Part shown: positions 17,197-26,820 of the stretch, in pieces
How positions within the stretch are numbered: the stretch's first letter is position 1
Layout: every line of letters begins with the position of its first letter
Assembly (NCBI GenBank): GCA_019748175.1
Contig: JAIEPX010000008.1
Coordinates: 496,001-560,000 of the forward strand
DNA: 64,000 bases
DNA from: Gammaproteobacteria bacterium
GTDB taxonomy: Bacteria > Pseudomonadota > Gammaproteobacteria > JAIEPX01
Reading direction: 5' to 3'
The notes under the pieces: generated by a model
The model's input: only the letters and a program-made list of their open reading frames with translations
The model's database searches: none
Told to the model about the DNA's origin: nothing
Program-made: the position numbers and the translations under genes

Positions 17197-20100
17197 TTAT
17201 CCCCTTTCAAATGAATATAAAATATCTAAACCATTTCCATCAACAGAACTTTCTGATTGTACTGACCATTTCTTGTTCAGAAAATACCGTATTCGGAAAA
17301 CGTTGGTATGATCGAGAATATCAAAACTGTAATTCACGTATAATTTAGGGGATAGGTATCGACCTAATACAAAAGCAGTGTGTTGAATGGTGGTCTCGGG
17401 GCTGGCTTTGTTTTTAGTTTCGTAGGAAGTAATATCGAGTTCACTTAATCCAAGTTTTTGTTCTAATTGAGATTTAAATCGCGACAGAGAGTTGTCTCCG
17501 CTCAAGTTTAGAGCTTGAGCAGCGCCGAGCAGTGCTTTTGCATTCATACTACTTCCAGAAACCGCAGTAGTCGATTGACCCAGTACCAAGTAAGATAAAA
17601 TATCACTGGTGGTGATATCATCAGGTTCAGAAAATAATGTTAGAGTATGTTTTGCTAATGTTCCTGTAATATTAATTCCGACTACACGATTTTGGTCTGA
17701 TAGATTAAGGGACTGATAAATACCGCCCATACCGATTCGCCGAATGGCGCGTGCAGTTAAATTAGGATTCTCGATGGGACCACCATTAAAATTTAAAATT
17801 CCGCGATCTACTTTTAACGGTTGCCCACGAAAATCATACGTTCCATTCTGTAAAGAGAGTTGACCAAATGCTGTAGTGGCTCCGCCCGCTTTATCATTAA
17901 TGGTTAATCCACCCACGAGTTTACCTTTTAATCCATTTGAATCGATGGTGATGTTGTTGCCGAGTTTTAATTCTATGTAAGTTGTTAACTGTACTGGTTC
18001 TGCAGCAGAGGGTTTGAGTAATGGTTTTTGTCGATAAGAAATTTCATCGGGTAATTCCAGCGTATCGTTATAGTCGTATGAGCGAAATTCTCCTTTAGGT
18101 ATAAATAAATTCCCTTCGAGTGACATTACTTTATCGACGATATTCATTTTCAGATTTGGAGTGGCTACAACTTTTACGCCCGGTGTATCACTGATCAGCA
18201 TGTTTTTGCCTTGTAATTCTAAATGAGTATGTAATTGCTTATTTTTAATTTGAGTTGTCCCTGTAATTTTAAAATTACCTTCACCGGCTGAACCAATACC
18301 TTGATAACTTAAAACACCTTCTCGGATTGCACCGGTGGCGGTCAAGTTTTTGATTTCCCCGCTAACATCAGGTACTCCAAAGCTCGCATGAGTAACTTTT
18401 GCTGTGCCCGTAAGAACAGGGTGAGCAATTGTACCGCTGATATTGCCATGTCCAATACCAGAACCACGTGTTTTTGCAATTTTTGGAATGAGTGCTGCAA
18501 GGAAATCTAATTGTGGGGCATTTAAAGCAAAATCTCCTCGAATGGGGCTCGCTAACCAATTATTAGGATTCCAGCGTTTTGGATCTGCAATAATGTTTGC
18601 AGTCACTGTACTTTTTTGTAGGAGCTCTAACGCTATTTTAGTAGAAAATTGATGCTCATTGAGCTGTGCTTTTATTATGCCGCCTTGGTAATGAAAGGGT
18701 CGTGAAATATCATCGACAAAATAATCAAAAACACCAGGAAGTAATTCAATATTCAAATCAACCGTCGGTGTTTTGTTCGGAAGAGCAGTAATTTTTGTTG
18801 TTGCATTGACTTCGCCATGTAGAATGAAATCTCCCAGCCAAGGATTAAAAATATCCAAGGGGATTTTTTCACTTTTAATATCGGCTGTGAAGGTTTTCCC
18901 CTTTTGCCACTGGCTATTCATACAGAATTTTACTTTGTCATTTAACAAGCAAAATGGAGAGATATGCACAGAGTCTTTGCTCAAAGAAAGTGGTGTAGGG
19001 GAGTTTAAATGCCAATTGTGCGCACTGGGTGATTGAATGGAAATATTGTCTAAAGTCCCTTGCCATTGCTGATCTGAATACTGACCTTTTGCATTGAGTT
19101 TCACAAGATTTTTTTCAAGACCATACATCAGGTGAATAGTATTTTGGGCCATTGTGCCCGTCAAAGATCCATGAAGATCGCCTACATTTTTTTTATCATG
19201 CTGGATTTTGTTGAAGTCAAACTGAAGAGACATCGGAGCATTATCGTTTCGATAGAGAGCGTGTAGATTGAGTTGATTAATAAACCATTGATCAAATTGT
19301 AAATTTTGTCCTTGCGCATTAATCTGAACGTTAGGCATTTCTCTGGGGCCATTGAGAGATCCTTGGCTCGCAAGAGAACCACTGAAGCCATATTCAGCTA
19401 AAAGAGTATGAAGATTAGGAATATTCAGGTCCCATTGTAAATCAATCAGGTGGTTTATTTTGCCGTTTGCTTTGAAATGAGCATTCCCGAAATGTAAATC
19501 TGAGTTAATAAAATGATTGTGATCAGCGGATTGTCGATAATGAAATTCACCTAATAGAGTTTGGTTTTTTAGTGTGCCATTGAGATGAGCTAAATCAACG
19601 ATCGTTGTGTCATTGTCGACACGAGTTGCTAACATAAAATTAATTTTTCCTGGCCAGAGAGGAAAAAATGGTTCTGGGTTGATCTCTTTAATCTCCATGT
19701 CAGCAAACCAATTTAGTTTTTCTCCAAAGTTTAATTGGCCTAGTAGTTTAAAAGTACCGCCAAGAATTTTATTTTCCATCGTATGGAACTTTAATTGATG
19801 TGTGTCACCTTCTCCCTGCAATGACCAATGATTCGTTTCTTGATCAACAACAACAGTGAATAAGTAATTAATCGGTTTCCCAGAAGTTTCTAAGCGTACA
19901 TGCATTGGAGTGGGGCTGGTCATGCGCGTAATCAATTGGATACTCAGCAATTCGGGATAGATTTTGGCATTAAAGCGAATGTTTTCCAGTATAATAGGCG
20001 TGCCGTATGCAGAGCTCTCAAGTGTTAGGTGGTTAATTTCAGAATTTTTAATGTGTATTTTGTATCCAGGAAGTGCCAATGAAGTCTTATTTATCGGTTT

Positions 20101-20448
20101 ATTGGAATTCGCATGATTTAATTTGATTTTCAAGGTATCGATATTAATATCGCGCAGTGATAATTTCCCCCGAAGCAAAGCTTTTAGATTCCAACATGCC
20201 GTCATTTTATCGGAGGACAGAACAAAACTTTTATCGTTATCTTCATAAATCACGTTAGTTAAAATTATGGTACGATTTAATTGTCCTTTCAGCTTTGCAT
20301 AATGTAATTTTCCTGGAATAGAGTGAGCTGCATTATTTACTAACCATCGGGTAAAGTTTTCTGAGCTGATGAGGATGTACACAGCAATAAAGATCAGTGT
20401 AGTAATTAAAAATAAACCTGAAATTCCATACTTGAGCGCTTTTTTCAT
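17197..20448 (-). CDS. tamB: Translocation and assembly module protein TamB
   Basis: A 1083-residue AsmA/TamB-like protein: an N-terminal membrane anchor (residues ~8-28), a very long beta-rich body with alternating strands, and a C-terminal DUF490 domain (~750-1083) ending in a terminal aromatic/beta segment. TamB spans the periplasm from the inner membrane, works with the outer-membrane TamA and is implicated in outer-membrane protein insertion and phospholipid transport. The length is somewhat below E. coli TamB (~1259). Its ATG overlaps the tamA stop in an ATGA junction. Confidence 0.93.
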   Translation of the reverse strand: MKKALKYGISGLFLITTLIFIAVYILISSENFTRWLVNNAAHSIPGKLHYAKLKGQLNRTIILTNVIYEDNDKSFVLSSDKMTACWNLKALLRGKLSLRDINIDTLKIKLNHANSNKPINKTSLALPGYKIHIKNSEINHLTLESSAYGTPIILENIRFNAKIYPELLSIQLITRMTSPTPMHVRLETSGKPINYLFTVVVDQETNHWSLQGEGDTHQLKFHTMENKILGGTFKLLGQLNFGEKLNWFADMEIKEINPEPFFPLWPGKINFMLATRVDNDTTIVDLAHLNGTLKNQTLLGEFHYRQSADHNHFINSDLHFGNAHFKANGKINHLIDLQWDLNIPNLHTLLAEYGFSGSLASQGSLNGPREMPNVQINAQGQNLQFDQWFINQLNLHALYRNDNAPMSLQFDFNKIQHDKKNVGDLHGSLTGTMAQNTIHLMYGLEKNLVKLNAKGQYSDQQWQGTLDNISIQSPSAHNWHLNSPTPLSLSKDSVHISPFCLLNDKVKFCMNSQWQKGKTFTADIKSEKIPLDIFNPWLGDFILHGEVNATTKITALPNKTPTVDLNIELLPGVFDYFVDDISRPFHYQGGIIKAQLNEHQFSTKIALELLQKSTVTANIIADPKRWNPNNWLASPIRGDFALNAPQLDFLAALIPKIAKTRGSGIGHGNISGTIAHPVLTGTAKVTHASFGVPDVSGEIKNLTATGAIREGVLSYQGIGSAGEGNFKITGTTQIKNKQLHTHLELQGKNMLISDTPGVKVVATPNLKMNIVDKVMSLEGNLFIPKGEFRSYDYNDTLELPDEISYRQKPLLKPSAAEPVQLTTYIELKLGNNITIDSNGLKGKLVGGLTINDKAGGATTAFGQLSLQNGTYDFRGQPLKVDRGILNFNGGPIENPNLTARAIRRIGMGGIYQSLNLSDQNRVVGINITGTLAKHTLTLFSEPDDITTSDILSYLVLGQSTTAVSGSSMNAKALLGAAQALNLSGDNSLSRFKSQLEQKLGLSELDITSYETKNKASPETTIQHTAFVLGRYLSPKLYVNYSFDILDHTNVFRIRYFLNKKWSVQSESSVDGNGLDILYSFERG

Positions 20449-22226
20449 AATTCAGGACCCATACTAAATTGCACTAATGTAGGATGGTCAGGATTGTCTA
20501 AAGCGTTCGCGACTGTTAAAGCAAGTGCGCCTACTGGTGAGTGCCACACTATTCCGCCTCCGACACCGCGGCGATAGTCTTTAAAAACATTTGACCCAAC
20601 TTCACCAGCATCAAAAAATGCTGCTAAGTAAAAGTTATTATAGATTTTTTGTTGAAATTCTATGCTGCCAACGGAGAGTGTTCTTCCGGCCTCATTTTTT
20701 CCTATTTCGTTCAAATGATACCCACGAACGGATTGCGAACCACCCGCATAGTAACGAAGTGAAATTGGAATCACGTCAGGTTTGTCAGTTACTAAAAATC
20801 CTATCTCACCGCGAGCGATTATTTTGAAAGAATCGTTATAAGTATGTAACCATTTTGCTTGAAGAAAAGCTTGGAAAAAGTCTATCGATCCAACCGTGGC
20901 TTTCGATGCGCCACGTAAGCTTAAATTAATACGATATCCTTGAGTGGGAGCAACAGCGTCATCGCTGTTTAATTTCATCCAGCGTCCATTAGGAATCAAA
21001 AATGTGGTCGTCTTAGGAGGATTATCATTGGGCTGTGAGCGTTCCAAGAGTAATGTTACTCCAAGTGTTTGTTCCCATGTCCATACTAAATTGGTATAGC
21101 CAGCATTCATTTTTAAGTTGTTTGTTTTGCCAATTTCAGAATCTTCACTGTGAAATGCCTCAGCGGTTAATTTATATAAATCGGTGTTGGGGTTATGACC
21201 GGGGATGTTATAACTCACTTTAAATTCAGAAGAATTGTCTAGATTTTTTCCTGAGGCTTTACCATTGAAACTGACATAATGCCCAGAAGAATTCAACGGT
21301 TTTAAATTAATATCGCTTAGTCCTCGAATGCCAGTATCAGTTCCAAATCCGAGTCCAAAATTATACTGTTGGGATTGTCGTGCAGTTAGTTTTACAGTGA
21401 TGGGTACTATGAGTCCGCTGGGATGTTCATTGAGTGGCGTGATTGTGACGGTTTGGAAATACAAACTGCTCGTCAAATTGGCTTGAAATTTATTTATAAG
21501 TTCATTGTCGTATACTTCACCATTTTTAAAAGGAATATATCGACGCAGAAAGGCTTTTGAAAGAGGTTTTTTAGGTTCAGAGGTATAGGTAAACGTCACA
21601 GGACCAAATAAAAAGCGAGGGCCTGTTTTAAATGTCATCTTTACATCTGCACCGTATGGGTTTTGATCGATTAGTAATTTACTTTCAGTCATTTCGGCGT
21701 TGAAGTATCCTCGTTGAGCGGCTAAGTTTATGAGTAAATCTTTTGCAGCGCCATAATTTTTAACACTAAAAAGGGTGCCTTGTTTTAGAGGAAAATTATT
21801 CAATGCGTTTTTAAATGAGGGATCATTTTGGCCAGCTCCTGAAACGGTAACGGTCAGATGTCTAAGTGTAATTTGAGGGCCAGGTTGTACTCTAAAAACA
21901 GCAAACCAACGATCATTGCCTACAGAGCGTAAATCAGAGGTCACTTTGGCTTTAAAATAACCGTAGGGCGCTACAGCTAATTTAATTTCATTTTCAGCTT
22001 GATGATAAAAGGCCTGCATTTGATCTCGATCAAGATCTGGTTTGATGAGAGCAAGTTTTCCAGTTAAGCGTTTTTTCGCGTTAGCTTCAGGTTCGCCTGA
22101 TATTCCGATAATACGAAAATTTAGAGTGACTACTGCAAAAGTAGATTGCGTGGGTAAAATAAATATCAATAGAAACAGAAATACCTGTGACAGTAATTTA
22201 AATGTTGGCAAGCTCTCTTTTTTCAC
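20445..22226 (-). CDS. tamA: Translocation and assembly module protein TamA (BamA/Omp85 family)
   Basis: An outer-membrane protein with a signal peptide (hydrophobic core to ~'STFA'), three POTRA-like domains (~residues 30-260) and a 16-strand-type C-terminal barrel. The barrel has 'GGSQSVRGY' (the VRGY loop-6 motif of Omp85) and ends in 'VQFSMGPEL'. TamA partners TamB in assembling some outer-membrane proteins. The frame opens at a TTG (22232), but an AGGA ribosome site fits the GTG at 22226, giving MKKESLPTFK as a normal signal-peptide start. It is 34 bases downstream of bamD. Confidence 0.93.
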   Translation of the reverse strand: MKKESLPTFKLLSQVFLFLLIFILPTQSTFAVVTLNFRIIGISGEPEANAKKRLTGKLALIKPDLDRDQMQAFYHQAENEIKLAVAPYGYFKAKVTSDLRSVGNDRWFAVFRVQPGPQITLRHLTVTVSGAGQNDPSFKNALNNFPLKQGTLFSVKNYGAAKDLLINLAAQRGYFNAEMTESKLLIDQNPYGADVKMTFKTGPRFLFGPVTFTYTSEPKKPLSKAFLRRYIPFKNGEVYDNELINKFQANLTSSLYFQTVTITPLNEHPSGLIVPITVKLTARQSQQYNFGLGFGTDTGIRGLSDINLKPLNSSGHYVSFNGKASGKNLDNSSEFKVSYNIPGHNPNTDLYKLTAEAFHSEDSEIGKTNNLKMNAGYTNLVWTWEQTLGVTLLLERSQPNDNPPKTTTFLIPNGRWMKLNSDDAVAPTQGYRINLSLRGASKATVGSIDFFQAFLQAKWLHTYNDSFKIIARGEIGFLVTDKPDVIPISLRYYAGGSQSVRGYHLNEIGKNEAGRTLSVGSIEFQQKIYNNFYLAAFFDAGEVGSNVFKDYRRGVGGGIVWHSPVGALALTVANALDNPDHPTLVQFSMGPEL

Positions 22227-22260
22227 TTCCAATCCTAGTGATATCTCACTCAGTTAATTG

Positions 22261-23004
22261 CTATGCTTTTTTTTGGTTATTATATTGCAATACGTTACGA
22301 GTTTGTTGAGCAAGATCCGTTTTGCCCATTTTCTCATAAGAATTCACCATTAATTCTAAGGCGGGTCGAACTTGCGATGTACCTTGGTAATGCTGAACCA
22401 CTGTACTGGCTCGATTAGCTGCCGCAACATATGCTTTGCGATCATAGTAGAATCGTGCGACGTCAAGTTCGTATTTTGCGAGTAAGTCGCGAATATACAG
22501 CATTCGTTTACGTGCGTCTGAGGCGTATTCACTACGAGGGTAGTAACGAGTGAGGTCGTTAAAGTCTTGGAATGCTTCACGAATGCTGGCCAGATCACGA
22601 GTTGCAGGATCAAGTGGGAATGTGCTGTAGATCCAGGATTTGTCGCGTTCCATTTTCATGATGCCTTTGAGGTAATAGGCGTAGTCTACACGTTCGCTTC
22701 GCGGGTATAGATGGATGTAACGGTCTGCTGCGGCTATAGCTGAGGGTAGGTCTCCAGAAGCGTAATATGCATAGACGATGTGTAGTTGTGAGTTTTCTGC
22801 GTATTTACTGAAGGGATAAAGAGCGTCGAGGGCTTCAAAGTGGGCAGCGGCTGATTTGTAGTTTTTTTTCTGAAGGTCTTTTTCCCCTTCAGCATAGATG
22901 GCTTGTGCGGATTTGTCTTTAAAGGCTTCTATGCCTTTAGGTGTGCTTGAGCAACCTACGATAACAAACGTAATACTAAGCAGTAAAAATATAAACTTTT
23001 TCAT
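22261..23004 (-). CDS. bamD: Outer membrane assembly lipoprotein BamD
   Basis: The signal peptide ends in the lipobox 'VIVGC' and the TPR-like body ('AHFEALDALYPFSKYAENSQ', 'YYLKGIMKMERD', 'FQDFNDLTRYYPRSEYA') is typical of BamD/YfiO, the essential lipoprotein of the beta-barrel assembly machine. The frame can be extended to a GTG at 23013, but that codon lies inside the AGGTG ribosome site. ATG 23004, six bases further on, is the better start (MKKFIFLLL). The linkage bamD-tamA-tamB places two outer-membrane assembly systems in one operon. Confidence 0.95.
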   Translation of the reverse strand: MKKFIFLLLSITFVIVGCSSTPKGIEAFKDKSAQAIYAEGEKDLQKKNYKSAAAHFEALDALYPFSKYAENSQLHIVYAYYASGDLPSAIAAADRYIHLYPRSERVDYAYYLKGIMKMERDKSWIYSTFPLDPATRDLASIREAFQDFNDLTRYYPRSEYASDARKRMLYIRDLLAKYELDVARFYYDRKAYVAAANRASTVVQHYQGTSQVRPALELMVNSYEKMGKTDLAQQTRNVLQYNNQKKA

Positions 23005-23180
23005 AATCGTCACCTAGAAGGTTTTTAAAACTATCACTTTTATCCAATGCGAGGGCACTTATCAATGGCTGATCCTGGTTCATGATTGTAGCCTTCCTTC
23101 GCAACGTTGATAATAACTGAAATTGTCAGGATATTGAAGGCTATTTTATGTAAGAGAATATTTAAGAGGATAGAGGATGA

Positions 23181-23216
23181 GGAGTTGGACTGGGCAAGAC
23201 GACCTTTTCAAGAACA
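23181..23216 (+). repeat. Repeat family R-A, partial copy
   Basis: It starts GGAGTTGGACTGGGCAAGAC and CCTTTTCAAGAAC, the left end of the element seen in full at 31043-31179 and 37651-37789. It is directly followed by a family R-B copy. Confidence 0.75.
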
Positions 23217-23242
23217 CGTTGCTTTTTGTACAAATTCGCTGG

Positions 23243-23366
23243 GTTCTTAAAGTCGGCGTTACAATCCGACTGTCTTTCCGGCAATGGCTCGCTCGGGTCC
23301 CCCTCGCTGCGCTTTATTTGCCTTCAAGAAAGTCGGATTCTTCGCCTACGCGACTCAGGATAATTA
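23243..23366 (-). repeat. Repeat family R-B, copy 1
   Basis: A ~120-bp element with AAGTCGGCG, CCGACTGTCTTTCCGG, GGGTCCCCCTCGCTGCGC and TCGCCTACGCGACTCAGG. Near-identical copies lie at 27833-27960, 30852-30967 and 37867-37984. Internal CCGACT/AGTCGG arms can pair. It sits between bamD and the 23502 gene. Confidence 0.8.
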
Positions 23367-23441
23367 CATTTTATTGCCACAAGTAAAGCTAATGGATTTG
23401 CTCGTTTTCTTAAAATAAGCTACAGATCGCACATATTTTTA

Positions 23442-23470
23442 TTGACATATGATATTAATGATGCTAACCT
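23442..23470 (+). promoter_or_regulatory. Sigma-70-type promoter of the 23502 gene
   Basis: A perfect TTGACA (23442-23447) and TAACCT (23465-23470) are separated by 17 bases. Transcription would start near 23477, 25 bases before the ATG. Confidence 0.65.
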
Positions 23471-23501
23471 AACGTGATTTAAACAATAAGAGAGAATTCT
23501 T

Positions 23502-23939
23502 ATGAAATTACAAACAAAAATGCTTGGTCTCTTCTTATTGCTTTGTCTGAGTTTTGCGACACTAGCACAAGCCGGTCAACATTATTGTCCGACCGCAGCA
23601 GATTTGAGGCATCGATTATACAATAAGAGTCTGATGAATTACGATTGTAAAAACTGGGGTGCTATGGGAGGTATTAATTACTGTTATGGAAGTATAGAAG
23701 TCACTGATAGTTTTAACACAAATGAAAAATGGGTTTTTGAATTTACTGTGCGCCATGTTAGTAGCTTAGACGAAGCTTGGAATTTATTTACAAATTATTT
23801 TGACTCTCTAACCAATGAGAATCGAGTAGCAGAATATCATGGTTCTTTTTGGAAATGTCGTTATGGAATCAACCCTGAAGATTTTGATAATAACAAGGAA
23901 CATACCTACGATTTAGAAATTAGACTAAAAAGTCGGTAA
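23502..23939 (+). CDS. Small secreted protein, unknown family
   Basis: A 145-residue protein with a clear Sec signal peptide (MKLQTKMLGLFLLL core, cleavage after 'AQA'), then ~120 residues with cysteines at 'YCP', 'YDCK', 'NYCYG' and 'WKCRYG', suggesting disulfides in the periplasm or outside the cell. It begins the mature part as 'GQHYCP', like several short secreted proteins of Legionella relatives, but I cannot name the family. AGAGAG precedes the ATG, and it has its own promoter at 23442-23470. Confidence 0.75.
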   Translation: MKLQTKMLGLFLLLCLSFATLAQAGQHYCPTAADLRHRLYNKSLMNYDCKNWGAMGGINYCYGSIEVTDSFNTNEKWVFEFTVRHVSSLDEAWNLFTNYFDSLTNENRVAEYHGSFWKCRYGINPEDFDNNKEHTYDLEIRLKSR

Positions 23940-24031
23940 GAAGTTCAGGGGTCAATATTTGCCCCTTTTGGCTTTTATTAAAAGTTGGTTCTATGGTAAA
24001 ATCTTCAAATATCGTCAATTAGTCGAAAATT

Positions 24032-24760
24032 ATGCAATCAAAAAAATCCTTCAGAGAACTTCTTCAGGATCTTGATTTTGTTCAAGACGTGAATCACTTT
24101 ATCCATGACAAAGTTCCAGAAGATGGGTTTACTTTACTTCCTTTTCTGTGTCCTTTCCGCTACAAACCCTATTCTGCAGTTCGAGATGAACAAGGTGAAG
24201 TTATCGGAATTACTACTGGATATCGACAAGGCATTACGAAAGGTTCGCAGTCCAAAATAGATCGTGTTAGAAATTTTTGGAATAACGGTGGCTCAGTTAT
24301 ATTAAGTAACTCATGTGTTAAGTTTCTTATGGGAGACAGTGATGTTTATGCTTGCTCAAGTATATATCCCCAAGCCCCCGAAGTGCCCAAACTTGACAAT
24401 TTTGAAATTTTATCAAATAAAGCAATCTGGGAAAAATATAACGCCATTGCAGAATTAGAAAAGATTTGCGATGAACAATACGAAACTTATGCAAAATATA
24501 TTCAAGAAACGATTGAACAAGAAAGAAATGAACACCTTCATGTGGATGAGATGTATCATCCTGACGTACCGACAGAATGGAAAGAAAAAATGATACAAAG
24601 AATTCTTTCGAGCTATATGCTCGATGGAATTTTAATGAGACGTGGAGTGTACGGACCCAACCCAGTCATTTTAGGAGTTGAAGCGAGCTCTACAGCAATC
24701 ATTCAAAATGCAGCTTTAAGTGAAGATGAAAAAATACCCGTCATCATGTTGAAACCATAA
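24032..24760 (+). CDS. Hypothetical protein
   Basis: A 242-residue soluble protein, not recognised. It has no signal peptide or membrane segment. The N-terminal half holds 'FRYKPYSAVRDEQGEVIGI', and the C-terminal half is an acidic helical stretch (~140-190). Codon use and open frame look like a real gene. No clear neighbours in function. Confidence 0.6.
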   Translation: MQSKKSFRELLQDLDFVQDVNHFIHDKVPEDGFTLLPFLCPFRYKPYSAVRDEQGEVIGITTGYRQGITKGSQSKIDRVRNFWNNGGSVILSNSCVKFLMGDSDVYACSSIYPQAPEVPKLDNFEILSNKAIWEKYNAIAELEKICDEQYETYAKYIQETIEQERNEHLHVDEMYHPDVPTEWKEKMIQRILSSYMLDGILMRRGVYGPNPVILGVEASSTAIIQNAALSEDEKIPVIMLKP

Positions 24761-24784
24761 AGATAGCGCACATCGTTTGTTGGA

Positions 24785-24819
24785 ATTATTAGAGGCACTG
24801 ATCTGAACACTCTAATAAT
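24785..24819. terminator. Hairpin after the 24032 gene
   Basis: ATTATTAGAG and CTCTAATAAT form a perfect 10-bp stem around a 15-nt loop, 25 bases after the stop. There is no U-run, so it may be a processing or stability hairpin rather than an intrinsic terminator. Confidence 0.4.
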
Positions 24820-24839
24820 ATCATAACATCTACAGGATG

Positions 24840-24853
24840 TGATAATTTGAGTG
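24840..24853. promoter_or_regulatory. Solitary copy of the AbiE operator half-site
   Basis: TGATAATTTGAGTG is identical to 14 of the 15 bases of the right arm of the abiE palindrome (27725-27739). No second arm is nearby. It may be the remnant of another abiE promoter or an extra binding site. Confidence 0.4.
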
Positions 24854-25020
24854 CAAAATAACCATTATAGAGGGCATTTGTTATAATAAACTATAACTCA
24901 TTATAAATGAGCCATTCAAATATCTGACCCTGACCTACAGTGAGTGACTAAAAAACCGGGTAATTCTCACATCAAACTTAAACCACACACTTTTAATTGA
25001 GCTCACATTACACTTGCTGT

Positions 25021-25728
25021 TTAAGAATTTTTGAAATAAATCTTTATTTTTTTGATATTTTCTGTATTATCTAAGAGATCAAGATGATTATTTGCCAATT
25101 TAGATATTCTTTCCAGGCATTGTAATGCAATTTCATCTGCGTCATCCAAGGAAGATGTCCACTTATGGTAATATTTTATTCTAGCTTCATGAGCATAGGT
25201 TAAAAATTTATCTTCTTTATCGTTTATTACGCCAGCTAATTTCAAGTGCTTTATCCTATCTCGCTGATTTAATTTATCAAGTATATCTTTAAAATTTTCA
25301 TTATTTTTTTTTATTTTTTTACATGTCGCATTGTGTTTATTTTCAGTTAATAGAGGTGTTAATTTTTCTTTATTCACTATGCTCAAAAATTGGCAAAACA
25401 TTTCAGAAAATAATGCACACATTTGAATGCAAGCAATTACTTCATTGTAAGAATAGCATTTTTTAGCGCTTACAATGCTTTGTATCAACTTATCATCAAT
25501 TTCGTTATTAATTGTACCCACACTGATGCTGAACATGTGGTCACAAGCTTTAGCATATCTCGCCAATAAATCGCGATAAAGATGCCTATCTTCTAATTTA
25601 AAAAAATGTCTTACCCATTTTAGTGCTTCTTTATCTTTTTCAGTAATTGGATTTAGAATGCCATCAACCTGGTCTTGTGTTATTGGCCATCCTAGACGAT
25701 TCAGTTTAACTAGTATTTCCCCTTCCAT
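25021..25728 (-). CDS. Hypothetical protein, A+T-rich
   Basis: About 235 residues, not recognised. It is helical and rich in Lys, Asn and Ile, without signal peptide or membrane helix. The DNA is more A+T-rich than its surroundings, which suits recent acquisition. The frame opens at a GTG (25734), but a GGAG site five bases before ATG 25728 makes that the better start (MEGEILVKLN). It lies next to the AbiE locus in an accessory region; a defence role is possible but nothing in the sequence shows it. Confidence 0.6.
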   Translation of the reverse strand: MEGEILVKLNRLGWPITQDQVDGILNPITEKDKEALKWVRHFFKLEDRHLYRDLLARYAKACDHMFSISVGTINNEIDDKLIQSIVSAKKCYSYNEVIACIQMCALFSEMFCQFLSIVNKEKLTPLLTENKHNATCKKIKKNNENFKDILDKLNQRDRIKHLKLAGVINDKEDKFLTYAHEARIKYYHKWTSSLDDADEIALQCLERISKLANNHLDLLDNTENIKKIKIYFKNS

Positions 25729-25971
25729 GGTCACTCCTTCATATAGAGAAGCTTAAATATAATAATATATATTGTAGCAATTAAATTTAAAAAAGGTTAG
25801 GGGTCAGATCTTTGCTTGGTGTATAGTTAATCTGTTGCTTACAGGGCCTGGTCTGTATTAGCCTATAAATCATATGAAATTGTGACTACGATAATAGCAA
25901 ATGAGCCTAACCGCTGACCCTGACCACCCCAAGATTAAATGGCTTATAGTCGCTAATATGTTCAGTTCGAC

Positions 25972-26818
25972 TCACGTAATCTCTGCTTGCCGTAGCACCC
26001 TCTTCACTGCTCTGTATATATCATCAAACTCTGGCAGCGTTGCCATTTGCGGAGATAGTCGAGTTGTCCAAGTTTTTTTGAGGCGAGCTTCTTTTACATG
26101 AAATTCACTGCTGACTTCATCTATTGTCTTGCCACGATGGGTAAGTTTCGCATTAATTGCTTCTAAGCAATCAATAAGTTTCACTGATCCACTGTGTACA
26201 GTGAGATACCAAAGATCATATAGATCACGCGGTTCTGTTCTCGCTCGGTCAAGCAATGCTACTGTTTTTTCAGAGGCTATTTCACTAAGCGAATAGACTA
26301 GTATTTTCTCATGCTCTGGAAGATCTGAAAATTCATCACAAGTTTTAATTACAGCAAGCTCCTCTGGTGAATAATAAACTATTTCATTTATTGTGATATC
26401 TACTTTTATTTCTTTTGGAGTAGATGTTACAGGAAGAGGTCCTTCATACGTAAGGTAAAAATGTATGGCTGTTTCTGTGAGTTGTTGAGTCAAGACGAGA
26501 AAATTGGAATCTTATGTTTGATGAATTTTTAACTTCCTTGTAAATCAATTCGAGCTCTTTATTTATCTCATCAAAAGATAGAGGCTGTAATAGTGTAAAA
26601 TCGAGATCTTCTGAAAATCGATACTCAGAAAAATGGCATCGCCGCAAAGCCGTTCCTCCTTTAAAAATAATTTTATTTTTGAGCGGAACTCGCGACAGTC
26701 CAACTAGAAGCCAAGCAATACAATAATCACGCTCCAAAACATCCTCTGGTATGCGTCTATCACCATTTTCTTTCAATAAACGATTAGATAATTTCGAAAT
26801 TTGACTTTGAGGTATCAT
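25972..26818 (-). pseudogene. abiEii: AbiEii-type nucleotidyltransferase toxin, frameshifted
   Basis: Two overlapping frames together give one complete AbiEii protein. Frame one starts at ATG 26818 (MIPQSQISKLSN), two bases after the abiEi stop, and contains 'FKGGTALRR' and 'FSEDLDF', the nucleotidyltransferase GG..T and acidic motifs. It runs off after 'HRNSHTF'. The second frame continues 'YLTYEGPLP', 'KVDIT' and 'RARTEPRDLYDLWYL', the known C-terminal motifs. Removing one base from the A5 run at 26457-26461 (T5 on the coding strand) joins them seamlessly. It is either an inactivated toxin, a slippage-controlled gene or a sequencing error. Confidence 0.88.
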
Positions 26819-26820
26819 GA

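Noticed and set aside
23947..23964. Terminator after the 23502 gene (GGGG...CCCC then TTTT)
   Set aside because: Only four G:C pairs with a poor inner stem; too weak to list as a feature.
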